Origin: UBA3495 sp964629875
Lineage (GTDB): Bacteria > Chloroflexota > Dehalococcoidia > Lucifugimonadales > UBA3495
Assembly: GCA_964629875.1 (NCBI GenBank)
Contig: CAZVRK010000031.1
Span: forward strand, 1 to 14,071
Direction: 5' to 3'
DNA: 14,071 bases
The notes beneath the pieces are model-generated. The model did no database searches, was not told the origin of the DNA, and worked only from the letters and a program-made list of their open reading frames with translations. Below, in pieces: positions 1 through 6,555 of this stretch (the first letter of the stretch is position 1; each line of letters starts with the position of its first letter). The position numbers and the translations under genes are program-made.

Positions 1-71
1 ACTGCCAGGACGATTAATGCTATATACAAGATAATATTGTTAGTTCCATATCTATGTTCAGGCGCACGCAT
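1..71 (-). CDS. N-terminus of an unidentified membrane protein (runs off left edge)
   Basis: An ATG at 69-71 on the minus strand is preceded, five bases upstream, by a strong AAGGAGG ribosome binding site (77-83) and opens a frame that stays open to base 1. The 23 complete codons begin MRAPEHRYGTNN and then turn hydrophobic (IILYIALIVLA). That is a short polar cytoplasmic tail leading into a transmembrane helix or signal anchor starting near residue 13. The gene lies 60 bp downstream of the CetZ-like GTPase on the same strand with no terminator between them, so the two are probably co-transcribed. I do not recognise the family from so few residues. A membrane partner or anchor for the cytoskeletal GTPase is an inference from position only. 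Confidence 0.72.
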   Translation of the reverse strand, partial: MRAPEHRYGTNNIILYIALIVLA

Positions 72-131
72 ACAAGCCTCCTTAACCCATCTTAACTAAA
101 GTGATTACTGACCTCTCGTGAAGATGGAGGC

Positions 132-1403
132 CTATAAATCCGGGAGTTGATCAGCGGATCTGCCAATCTCTGACCAGCCTCGCTGTCTACGCTCTCTTCT
201 CTCAGATGTTTCACCCATCATGCGCGTAGCAGCTTCATAGAACCAAGCCACCCTATCCATAGCGGCTCCTTGACCTAGGTTGGCCATTATACATGTCACA
301 CTGATCGTGTCTGACGTCCTACCAGGGTATGTCCCTTTCCTGCGTCCAGCGCCTGGCACTCGTTCTGCAAATGTAGAATCCATCATTTCAACAATTTCTT
401 CGGTAGCTTCTTCAGCGGGACCGCTGAACAAACCTAACACATTTTGTGCATCATACCGAATTGCGCCGTTATCATCTTCAAACTCACAATCCAAAGATAA
501 TTCGGACAATGCTGCATGTACAACGTTTTGAGCTCTCTCTACTTGGGCTTTGGTGACAGAAAAATGCCGTGGTTTACCGGCATTACCTTTCCCGAACAAT
601 CCAAATAACGAAGAATTCTGCTTAGCCGGTGGCGGGACGTAAGCATGACTAACACCAAGCGCGCATGGCCCACTCAATATCCTTATAACATCATTTGCGT
701 CGAGAACTTCTCCAATGAAACTCCTATCAGTTTCTTCTCCGACACATAAAATATCCATGAACGAATCCGCTATACGCCGATTAATCAATGAATAGTTAGT
801 ACCCATTGAATCGCCCTTTCTTACGAACTTCTGATTATCAACTAAAAACACTGCGTCAGCGAGCGAATTCTCAACAACTTTCTTAATGCATGTTGCGGTA
901 TTTATTACGCTATCCGGTTCGTCATACTGATTTTCAAATGGTAGTACCAACATTCCATAAACTGGTTTCTTAAATTCATCTTTAAGCATATCTATAATAG
1001 GACCTATCGAACCAGACCCAGTTCCACCAGCGGTTGTAGCGATAACCAATATTGCATCCGCGGCGTATACATCACCGGTATCTCTTATAGAGCCAACTAT
1101 CTTTCTGGAGTTCTTACGAGCCTGTTCTGCTCCATCTGCGTTAACTTTACCTGCACCCCTGCCTCTAAACTCGTTATCTGCGCCAATCAATATACTGTGG
1201 TCATCAGTCTGCGGAATATATTTCAACCCATATAGGTCTCCCGCTCCCAGATTGACCGCAAATACACCTTTATATATAGGGTCGCGTTCATCTCCAGTGA
1301 ATATACGGACACGACGATTTTTCCAGACCCATTCGCCCATAGCGGCGAACTCATCCGCGATATTAGATCCGCCTTGCCCTGCACCTACTACGATTAGCTT
1401 CAT
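132..1403 (-). CDS. CetZ-like tubulin/FtsZ-superfamily GTPase
   Basis: A 423-residue protein with the tubulin-superfamily GTP-binding fold. Residues 7-14 (GAGQGGSN) form the first phosphate loop. The Gln in GxGQxG resembles CetZ and tubulin rather than the all-glycine loop of FtsZ. The tubulin signature is TAGGTGSG at 124-131. N208 sits in a segment (INRRIADSF) resembling the nucleotide-base-binding Asn region. The T7 synergy loop is LDANDVIRIL at 234-243, keeping two acidic residues three apart (D235, D238), as in polymerising FtsZ where they activate GTP hydrolysis by the neighbouring subunit. The second half (about 250-423) is divergent. It carries a basic, proline- and glycine-containing insertion near 255-280 and an arginine-rich tail (RRERRQRGW), and I see no FtsZ-type C-terminal peptide. 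The start is supported by an AAGGGGGG stretch about 6 bases upstream. It probably forms cytoplasmic filaments, but the cellular role is unknown. It is unlikely to be the housekeeping FtsZ. Confidence 0.82.
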   Translation of the reverse strand: MKLIVVGAGQGGSNIADEFAAMGEWVWKNRRVRIFTGDERDPIYKGVFAVNLGAGDLYGLKYIPQTDDHSILIGADNEFRGRGAGKVNADGAEQARKNSRKIVGSIRDTGDVYAADAILVIATTAGGTGSGSIGPIIDMLKDEFKKPVYGMLVLPFENQYDEPDSVINTATCIKKVVENSLADAVFLVDNQKFVRKGDSMGTNYSLINRRIADSFMDILCVGEETDRSFIGEVLDANDVIRILSGPCALGVSHAYVPPPAKQNSSLFGLFGKGNAGKPRHFSVTKAQVERAQNVVHAALSELSLDCEFEDDNGAIRYDAQNVLGLFSGPAEEATEEIVEMMDSTFAERVPGAGRRKGTYPGRTSDTISVTCIMANLGQGAAMDRVAWFYEAATRMMGETSERRERRQRGWSEIGRSADQLPDL

Positions 1404-1519
1404 GAACAGCCCCCTTCTCTAAAAGACAATACATTAAGTCAATAACGACTGACATTCCCCACGACCAACAACTTAAATATCTTTTTAAAACATTAAAAGT
1501 TTACATTAGCTCCAGTTCA

Positions 1520-1547
1520 TTTACAACGGAATATCATTACCTATAAT
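1520..1547 (+). promoter_or_regulatory. Candidate sigma-70-type promoter (distal) for the oxidoreductase operon
   Basis: TTTACA (1520-1525) and a consensus TATAAT (1542-1547) are separated by 16 bp. Transcription would start near 1554 and leave a leader of about 180 nt before the oxidoreductase. The match is good, but AT-rich DNA produces such matches by chance. Confidence 0.42.
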
Positions 1548-1684
1548 GAACAAAATTGAGAGCCGGAAAAGCCCTAGTAGCAAACAGAATGCCAAAGCCT
1601 CAAAACTGCGGAGCGAGCACAAATACACCTGCCTCAGTCCAAATACAATAACTAATTCGACCTGATCAGGAGCCAGTGATATTA

Positions 1685-1712
1685 TTGGCACACACCAGTT
1701 TTTTGGTAAAAG
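1685..1712 (+). promoter_or_regulatory. Candidate proximal promoter for the oxidoreductase operon
   Basis: TTGGCA (1685-1690) and TAAAAG (1707-1712) are 16 bp apart. A start near 1719 would give a very short leader that still contains the GGAG at 1721-1724. It competes with the distal candidate, and sequence alone cannot choose between them. Confidence 0.3.
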
Positions 1713-1733
1713 TAACACTTGGAGCAAATGAGG

Positions 1734-2576
1734 ATGCATATTGGACTCAACATGGCATTCCCACAATCATCAGCTAGGATTACAGAAGTAGCGGTACTGG
1801 CTGAAGAACTTGGCTTCGAATCCATCTGGTTACCCGAACACCCAATCATGCCGGTCCACACAAGTTCCAAATATGGAGGCTCCCCTGACGGGTCTATCCC
1901 TGACTACATGAGCGATTTGCCTGACCCGTATGTAATGCTCGCAATCGCATCATCGGTAACCAAGTCATTAAAACTAGGAACAGGTATCAGCTTAATACCC
2001 GAAAGAAACCCTCTTATTCTAGCTAAAACTATCTCTACCCTAGACTTATATTCGCAGGGCCGATTCATTTTAGGTGTCGGCGGAGGGTGGCTACGTGAAG
2101 AGACCGAGATTATGGGCGGAGATTTTCATCATAGATGGAGCCAAATAAAAGAATCCATACTGTCCATGAAAGAACTCTGGACGAAAGACGAAGCATCTTT
2201 CAGTGGACAGTATTATAATTTTCCACCAGTAAAATGCTACCCCAAACCATTCCAGAAACCACATCCTCCTATACTCTTAGGCGGTGCTTCAGACCGTGTA
2301 TATCAACGCGTAGTAGAGTATGCAGACGGCTGGATTCCTGTAGGATTAACGCCAGACCAGGTAAAACAAGGTATGGACTGTCTAATATCATTGAGTGAAA
2401 AAGCCGGACGAGACCCACATTCGATAAGCGTCACCGTTTATGGGCAACCCCCTGATGCTAGCATTCTAGAATCCTGGCGACAAATCGGGGTAAATCGGGT
2501 AATAGTGAGGCTATCAACTACAAAAGAACAAGACTTTATTGCTGAAATGAACAGCATTGCGGAGGCTTTGTTATAA
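1734..2576 (+). CDS. Luciferase-like F420-dependent oxidoreductase (Rv2161c-type LLM family)
   Basis: A 280-residue TIM-barrel protein of the bacterial-luciferase-like superfamily. It opens MHIGLNMAFP, the usual first strand, followed by AEELGFESIWLPEH (23-36), LGTGISLIPERNPLILAKTISTLD (81-104) and the glycine-rich FILGVGGGWLREE (111-123). The last motif, with Trp and paired Glu after the glycines, is typical of the F420-dependent TIGR03619-like subgroup, as is PPILLGGASDRVYQRVVEYADGW near 178-200. Such enzymes transfer hydride between reduced F420 (or FMN) and small organic substrates; the substrate cannot be read here. Three in-frame starts exist: TTG 1719, ATG 1728 and ATG 1734. ATG 1734 is chosen because GGAG at 1721-1724 lies 9 bases before it and only 3 before 1728, and because the protein then starts at the conserved first strand. 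The oligopeptidase gene follows 26 bp downstream. Confidence 0.85.
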   Translation: MHIGLNMAFPQSSARITEVAVLAEELGFESIWLPEHPIMPVHTSSKYGGSPDGSIPDYMSDLPDPYVMLAIASSVTKSLKLGTGISLIPERNPLILAKTISTLDLYSQGRFILGVGGGWLREETEIMGGDFHHRWSQIKESILSMKELWTKDEASFSGQYYNFPPVKCYPKPFQKPHPPILLGGASDRVYQRVVEYADGWIPVGLTPDQVKQGMDCLISLSEKAGRDPHSISVTVYGQPPDASILESWRQIGVNRVIVRLSTTKEQDFIAEMNSIAEALL

Positions 2577-2602
2577 CACACAGGCAATTCGGAGATCCAG
2601 AA

Positions 2603-4648
2603 ATGCTGCCACCTATCGCACCCATAAAGACTCATACAACCCAAATCCATGGCCGCACCCTGACCGACAACTGGTACTGGCTTCGAGATCTTAACGATCC
2701 AGAAACATTAGATTATTTAAATGCGGAAAACTCCTATACAGAGTCTGCTCTTGCTCCTACCAAACAACTACAAGATGACCTTTATCAAGAAATGCGGTCC
2801 AGAATTCCTGGAGTCGACTGGACTGTACCGCAACCTGTAAGCCCATACCTCTATTACGTAAAATATAATGAAAACGATGAGTACCCGATCCATTACCGCC
2901 GCAAAAATACTGAACCAGAAGAAACCGAAGAGGTTATCCTAAATATAAATGATCTAGCTCAGGAAGACGCCTATCTCAGAATGGGATTCGTCAAAATTAG
3001 TCCCGATCACAGGTACCTCGCCTATTCGCTCGACACTAGCGGCTCAGAATCTTTCACCATTAAAATCAAAGACTTGCATTCATACCTTGATCTAGCAGAT
3101 GAGATACCCAATGCATACTATTCTTTCGCATGGGCCTCCGATAGTGCTACATTTTTCTATACAACATTAGATATCAATCATCGGCCCATGCGCACCCTTC
3201 GCCATACTCTAGGAAACGATCTTGACGAAGATCCTATCGTATTTGAAGAAAGCGACCCGAGATTCTTTGTAAGCGTCACCAAGTCCGCTGATAAAGAGTA
3301 CATATTCATTGTTTCATCCGGAAATAACATGTCAGAATGGTATTTCGTTAAAGCATCTAACCCTACTGAAACTCTTAAATTGATCACTCCAAGGAAACCT
3401 GATTTCGAATACTATATCGAACATGCCGATGACCACTTCCTGATAAGGCACAATGGAGATAATGCGACAGATTTCAAACTTTCTAAAGCACCAATATCGA
3501 ACCCTGAGGTTAGTAGTTGGACGGATGTCATACCCCACCAGAAAGGAAGGCCGTTAACCGACCTATCGGTATTTGAAAACTATTATGTAGTTTCTTATAG
3601 AGAACTCGGTTTGCCTAGAATTAAAATATACCAGACCGCTACCGGCGTGGGACATGACATCACTCCACTAGATACGGATTACGATATGTACGTGATAGGA
3701 GAAACTGAGTGGGCCTCCAACACATTGCGTTACGGATACTCATCCCTTGGTAGACCCCACTGCATTTTTGATTACGACATGACCCAACGGACTCAAATCT
3801 TAAAGAAGCAAACCCAAGTGGTTGGGAGGTTTTCTGAATCAGACTATCTTACCGAGCGTCTGTACGCTACTTCAGACGATAACACTCAGATCCCCATCTC
3901 TCTTGTATACCGAAAGGATACCCTTCCGAGTCCTGACACCCCACTATATCTCTACGGGTATGGATCCTATGGTATAAATATAGAGTCAGAATTTAGCTCC
4001 TCTAGGCTCAGCTTACTCGATAGAGGATTCATATTTGCTATCGCCCATGTAAGAGGTGGTACAAATCTAGGTCGTGATTGGTACGACGACGGAAAACTAC
4101 TCAACAAACGAAACACCTTTACTGATTTCATATCTGCAGCAGAGCATCTCATAGCTACCGGATACACGAGTTCTAACACGCTTATCGCTAGCGGAGGAAG
4201 CGCTGGTGGATTGTTAGTAGGCGCTGTAGCTAACCTCAGGCCCAACCTCTTCAAGGCTATTGTGGCACACGTCCCGTTCGTAGACATCATTAATACTATG
4301 CTAGACGATTCATTACCATTGACTACAATGGAATACAACGAATGGGGAAACCCCACGGAAGAAAAATATTTTGATTATATATATTCATACTCCCCTTACG
4401 ATAATGTTTCCAAACAATCCTATCCTAATCTCCTCGTTACTGGCGGCATTAGTGATCCACGGGTAACTTACTGGGAACCTACCAAATGGGTCGCATCTCT
4501 CCGACACAACAAAACCGATAACAATATCTTGCTCCTGAAGATAGACATGGACTCAGGGCACAGTGGATCATCCGGACGTTTCAAGAGACTAACTGACGTA
4601 GCACTAGAATACGCCTTCCTACTATTTTGCTTAGATGAACAGAAGTAA
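2603..4648 (+). CDS. ptrB: Oligopeptidase B-like serine peptidase (family S9A)
   Basis: A 681-residue prolyl-oligopeptidase-family enzyme, close to the usual oligopeptidase B length. Family knowledge: these cytoplasmic peptidases cleave short peptides after basic residues, with a beta-propeller gating an alpha/beta-hydrolase domain. Residues 1-70 show the family opening (GRTLTDNWYWLRDLNDPETLDYLNAEN in sense), the propeller covers roughly 75-400, and the hydrolase follows. The catalytic triad is visible: Ser533 in GGSAGG, Asp618 in GGISDPRV, and His653 in MDSGHSG. The stretch VPFVDIINTMLDDS after the nucleophile identifies the B subtype rather than prolyl oligopeptidase. Acidic residues that bind basic P2 side chains are present as E461 and E463. 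Of the two P1-binding Glu in TTxExxEWGNP-type segments, E577 is kept but the second position is N579. GGAG at 2591-2594 lies 8 bases before the ATG. No signal peptide is seen. It probably shares a transcript with the upstream oxidoreductase. Confidence 0.9.
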   Translation: MLPPIAPIKTHTTQIHGRTLTDNWYWLRDLNDPETLDYLNAENSYTESALAPTKQLQDDLYQEMRSRIPGVDWTVPQPVSPYLYYVKYNENDEYPIHYRRKNTEPEETEEVILNINDLAQEDAYLRMGFVKISPDHRYLAYSLDTSGSESFTIKIKDLHSYLDLADEIPNAYYSFAWASDSATFFYTTLDINHRPMRTLRHTLGNDLDEDPIVFEESDPRFFVSVTKSADKEYIFIVSSGNNMSEWYFVKASNPTETLKLITPRKPDFEYYIEHADDHFLIRHNGDNATDFKLSKAPISNPEVSSWTDVIPHQKGRPLTDLSVFENYYVVSYRELGLPRIKIYQTATGVGHDITPLDTDYDMYVIGETEWASNTLRYGYSSLGRPHCIFDYDMTQRTQILKKQTQVVGRFSESDYLTERLYATSDDNTQIPISLVYRKDTLPSPDTPLYLYGYGSYGINIESEFSSSRLSLLDRGFIFAIAHVRGGTNLGRDWYDDGKLLNKRNTFTDFISAAEHLIATGYTSSNTLIASGGSAGGLLVGAVANLRPNLFKAIVAHVPFVDIINTMLDDSLPLTTMEYNEWGNPTEEKYFDYIYSYSPYDNVSKQSYPNLLVTGGISDPRVTYWEPTKWVASLRHNKTDNNILLLKIDMDSGHSGSSGRFKRLTDVALEYAFLLFCLDEQK

Positions 4649-4718
4649 TCCACTGTTAAACCCCTTAGCCTGAATAAACCCGTGCTAACAATGAAATTAA
4701 CCAATTCGTCTTTGATAG

Positions 4719-4762
4719 CCCAGATATTGAATGACGAATATCGTCGTCATTCAATATCTGGG
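4719..4762. repeat. 44-bp perfect inverted repeat (19-bp arms, 6-nt loop)
   Basis: The left arm CCCAGATATTGAATGACGA (4719-4737) is the exact reverse complement of the right arm (4744-4762), with a six-base centre ATATCG. As RNA it would make a very stable hairpin, but no T-run follows on either strand, so it is not a standard intrinsic terminator. It lies 70 bp beyond the oligopeptidase stop. Options are a REP/MITE-like repeat unit, an mRNA 3'-end stabilising hairpin, or a binding site for a dimeric protein. Only one copy is visible in this window. Confidence 0.85.
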
Positions 4763-4818
4763 ACAAATTGTCAGATTCGACTAGCAAATCCACGGCCCTA
4801 GTTATCGCAATTATCATA

Positions 4819-4861
4819 GCTATCCGGGTCGATTACCCCCCGGATAGCCCGGCATTTTTTT
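4819..4861 (+). terminator. Probable intrinsic terminator of the oxidoreductase-oligopeptidase operon
   Basis: GCTATCCGGG (4819-4828) pairs perfectly with CCCGGATAGC (4839-4848) around a 10-base loop, and a run of seven T starts at 4855. The six bases CCGGCA between stem and T-run make it slightly atypical. It is about 170 bp past the oligopeptidase stop. Confidence 0.55.
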
Positions 4862-4936
4862 AGATATTATTCACGCTTCGTCGTTCATATCCGACATTAA
4901 CACTAACTTGAGCGTCAAATTTCGTTATACAGACCG

Positions 4937-4965
4937 TTGACTATCCCCCAAATAACTGATAAAAG
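4937..4965 (+). promoter_or_regulatory. Candidate promoter of the zinc-ribbon gene
   Basis: TTGACT (4937-4942) and TAAAAG (4960-4965) are separated by 17 bp. Transcription from about 4972 would give a leader of about 30 nt containing the AAGGAG ribosome binding site. The TTGACT -35 recurs upstream of serC. Confidence 0.45.
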
Positions 4966-5001
4966 TTATCGTGTAAACCAATATACAAGGAGTTAGCCAA
5001 T

Positions 5002-5145
5002 ATGGAAGCTTATTGCGTAAAGTGTAAGAGTAAAAGGGAAATCCAAAGTCCTCAGTCAATAACCATGAAAAACGGACGACCAGCAACCAAAGGCACATGC
5101 CCTGTTTGCGGGACATCAGTATTCCGCATAGGCGCAGCCGCCTAA
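5002..5145 (+). CDS. DUF5679-like 47-residue zinc-ribbon protein
   Basis: A 47-residue protein starting MEAYCVKCKSKREI and ending CPVCGTSVFRIGAAA. Two CxxC pairs (C5/C8 and C33/C36) with 24 residues between them form a single zinc ribbon, with the conserved-looking core TMKNGRPATKGT (21-32) between them. The pattern agrees with the DUF5679 family as I recall it, small proteins frequent in Chloroflexota and Actinobacteria and of unknown function. The protein is basic, which would suit nucleic-acid or ribosome contact, but that is inference. AAGGAG at 4987-4992 lies 9 bases before the ATG. It appears to be a single-gene transcription unit, with its own promoter at 4937 and a strong terminator at 5226-5251. 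Confidence 0.85.
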   Translation: MEAYCVKCKSKREIQSPQSITMKNGRPATKGTCPVCGTSVFRIGAAA

Positions 5146-5159
5146 CGTAGCACGGTATA

Positions 5160-5212
5160 CAGAGCCCCTACACTAGTCAGGCTCTGGTCCACTCGGCCTA
5201 CACGAGATGTAG
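5160..5212 (+). other. Two hairpins in the 3' UTR of the zinc-ribbon gene
   Basis: CAGAGCC (5160-5166) pairs with GGCTCTG (5180-5186) over a 13-nt loop. CTACA (5198-5202) pairs with TGTAG (5208-5212) over CGAGA. Together with the terminator hairpin they would give three successive stems after a very short coding region. Function unknown. Confidence 0.4.
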
Positions 5213-5225
5213 AAGTCGATCTTAC

Positions 5226-5251
5226 AAAACGGGCCCTAAGGGCCCGTTTTT
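5226..5251 (+). terminator. Intrinsic terminator after the zinc-ribbon gene
   Basis: AAAACGGGCCC (5226-5236) and GGGCCCGTTTT (5240-5250) form an 11-bp perfect stem with a three-base loop, followed by T at 5251. The GC-rich stem running into a T-tract is the textbook form, and the A-run on the other side makes it potentially bidirectional. Confidence 0.88.
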
Positions 5252-5315
5252 ACTTTGGACACCAGAGATTCATGTGATTTGACTGACCTCGCTGGCCTAC
5301 ACAACCAACTTTTGC

Positions 5316-5344
5316 TTGACTCACTTTTTACCGAGTCATAGACT
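5316..5344 (+). promoter_or_regulatory. Candidate serC promoter with overlapping dyad and direct repeat
   Basis: TTGACT (5316-5321) and TAGACT (5339-5344) are 17 bp apart, giving a start near 5351 and a leader of about 50 nt. Two extra symmetries overlap it. TGACTC (5317-5322) and GAGTCA (5333-5338) are an inverted repeat inside the promoter, and TAGACTAC occurs at 5339-5346 and again at 5353-5360. Either could be an operator. Confidence 0.45.
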
Positions 5345-5401
5345 ACTTAAGCTAGACTACATAACACTAGGTCTCCCTTAGATAACACGCGTAGGAGTAC
5401 A

Positions 5402-6487
5402 ATGCCTGATCGAATATATAATTTCGCAGCCGGACCAGCGGCTCTGCCATTGTCGGTACTTGAGGAAGCTCAATCCGAATTTACAAACATCAATGACTCG
5501 GGAATGTCTCTTCTAGAAATGAGTCATCGGTCTCAGCCAGTAGAAAGCATCATGTCAGAAGCGGAATCTGATATCAGAGAAGTAGGGAACATACCCGAAA
5601 ATTACCATATCCTATTTCTACAAGGCGGCGCATCCCAACAATTTTCTATGGTCCCAATGAATTTATTGTCCAGTGATGGCCACGCGGAGCATATAGTCAC
5701 AGGACACTTCGCCAAACTTGCATACCAAGATGCCCAAAAGATTGGAGACATCCATTTAGCTGCTTCTACAGAAGAAGATAAGTTCTCCAGGATACCCACT
5801 GCGGATGAGTATAAATTAGATCCCGCGGCAGACTACGTACACATCACTACTAACAACACCATATTCGGCACCGAATGGAAGACTATTCCAAAAACTGGCG
5901 ACGTACCTCTAGTTGCGGACACATCTTCAAATATGTTCAGTAAACCAATCGATATACAGGACTACGGTTTGATCTATGCGGGCGCACAAAAAAATCTCGG
6001 AGCCGCTGGCGTCACTCTAGTAATTATTCGAGAGGATTTGCTGAAACGAAGCCCGGACATTCTGCCCTCAATGTTTAACTACAATCAACATGTAAAAAGC
6101 AAATCCGCATACAATACTCCTCCTGTGTTCGGAATTTATATCCTAGGCCTAGTCATAAAATGGTTAAAGGGTCAGGGCGGTCTCAAAAACATGGACCGTA
6201 TCAATACTCAGAAAGCTTCCCTGATTTACGATGTCATAGATAGCACCGATTTCTACAGAGGACACGCCACGAAATCAGATCGATCTAACATGAATGTTAC
6301 ATTTAACCTCCCGACCAGCGATCTGGAAGCTAAATTTGCAGACTCTGCAGCTAGTCACGGAATGGTAGAAATCAAAGGACATAGGTCTGTAGGAGGCATA
6401 CGCGCCTCTATATACAACGCTTTCCCGATTGAAGGCGTAGAGCGATTAACTGATTTTATGAAGGCTTTTGAAAAATCGCATGGATAG
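5402..6487 (+). CDS. serC: Phosphoserine aminotransferase
   Basis: A 361-residue PLP enzyme of aminotransferase class V, full length for the family. It converts 3-phosphohydroxypyruvate and glutamate to phosphoserine and 2-oxoglutarate. The same enzyme can act on the corresponding threonine-type intermediate in DXP-dependent vitamin B6 synthesis. Hallmarks are NFAAGPAALP (7-16), LLEMSHRS (37-44), FLQGGASQQF (72-81) contacting the PLP phosphate, TTNNTIFGTEW (149-159), Asp173 in VADTSSN for the pyridine nitrogen, and the Schiff-base Lys197 in YAGAQKNLG. The C-terminal substrate arm HRSVGGIRASIYNA is intact. The ATG at 5402 follows AGGAG (5393-5397) at only four bases, slightly tight. It is the first gene of a likely two-gene unit with the transketolase-like gene 68 bp downstream. 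The other serine genes (serA, serB) are not in this window. Confidence 0.95.
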   Translation: MPDRIYNFAAGPAALPLSVLEEAQSEFTNINDSGMSLLEMSHRSQPVESIMSEAESDIREVGNIPENYHILFLQGGASQQFSMVPMNLLSSDGHAEHIVTGHFAKLAYQDAQKIGDIHLAASTEEDKFSRIPTADEYKLDPAADYVHITTNNTIFGTEWKTIPKTGDVPLVADTSSNMFSKPIDIQDYGLIYAGAQKNLGAAGVTLVIIREDLLKRSPDILPSMFNYNQHVKSKSAYNTPPVFGIYILGLVIKWLKGQGGLKNMDRINTQKASLIYDVIDSTDFYRGHATKSDRSNMNVTFNLPTSDLEAKFADSAASHGMVEIKGHRSVGGIRASIYNAFPIEGVERLTDFMKAFEKSHG

Positions 6488-6555
6488 AGGCTTTACGCAA
6501 TGTCGGCATATAATCCAAATATCCCAAGTACAGATTTATCACCTAGGGAGCAATA

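Larger units (their letters stand above)
1404..1733. other. Divergent intergenic region between CetZ-like gene and oxidoreductase
   Basis: This 330-bp AT-rich spacer separates two divergently transcribed genes. It holds two candidate plus-strand promoters, listed separately, and a 10-bp perfect palindrome CCTGATCAGG at 1661-1670. On the minus strand a TTGACT at about 1440 lacks a convincing -10 at the right spacing, so the promoter of the GTPase gene could not be placed. No small coding frame with a ribosome binding site and no RNA gene were seen. Confidence 0.5.
4649..5001. other. Intergenic region with hairpins and promoter, no gene found
   Basis: This 353-bp spacer follows the oligopeptidase stop and precedes the zinc-ribbon gene. 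It contains, in order, a 44-bp perfect inverted repeat, a terminator-like hairpin with a seven-T run, and a promoter, each listed separately. I found no open frame on either strand with both a ribosome binding site and protein-like composition. The first 70 bases show no recognisable element. Confidence 0.55.

Noticed and set aside
132..1403. Annotation as the housekeeping cell-division protein FtsZ
   Set aside because: The first loop carries Gln as in CetZ, the second half is divergent, and the conserved FtsZ C-terminal peptide is not seen.
1404..1500. Promoter for the CetZ-like gene based on a minus-strand TTGACT
   Set aside because: No acceptable -10 occurs at 16-18 bp, and a start there would fall at the ribosome binding site.
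3967..4356. 129-codon minus-strand frame
   Set aside because: Antisense to the catalytic domain of the oligopeptidase, whose triad is intact.
4719..4762. Inverted repeat as an intrinsic terminator or transposon end
   Set aside because: No T-run follows the stem, and there is no transposase, second copy or target-site duplication in the window.
5195..5302. Nine-base direct repeat GGCCTACAC at 5195 and 5294
   Set aside because: Two short copies about 100 bp apart flanking a terminator are within chance expectation and show no further structure.
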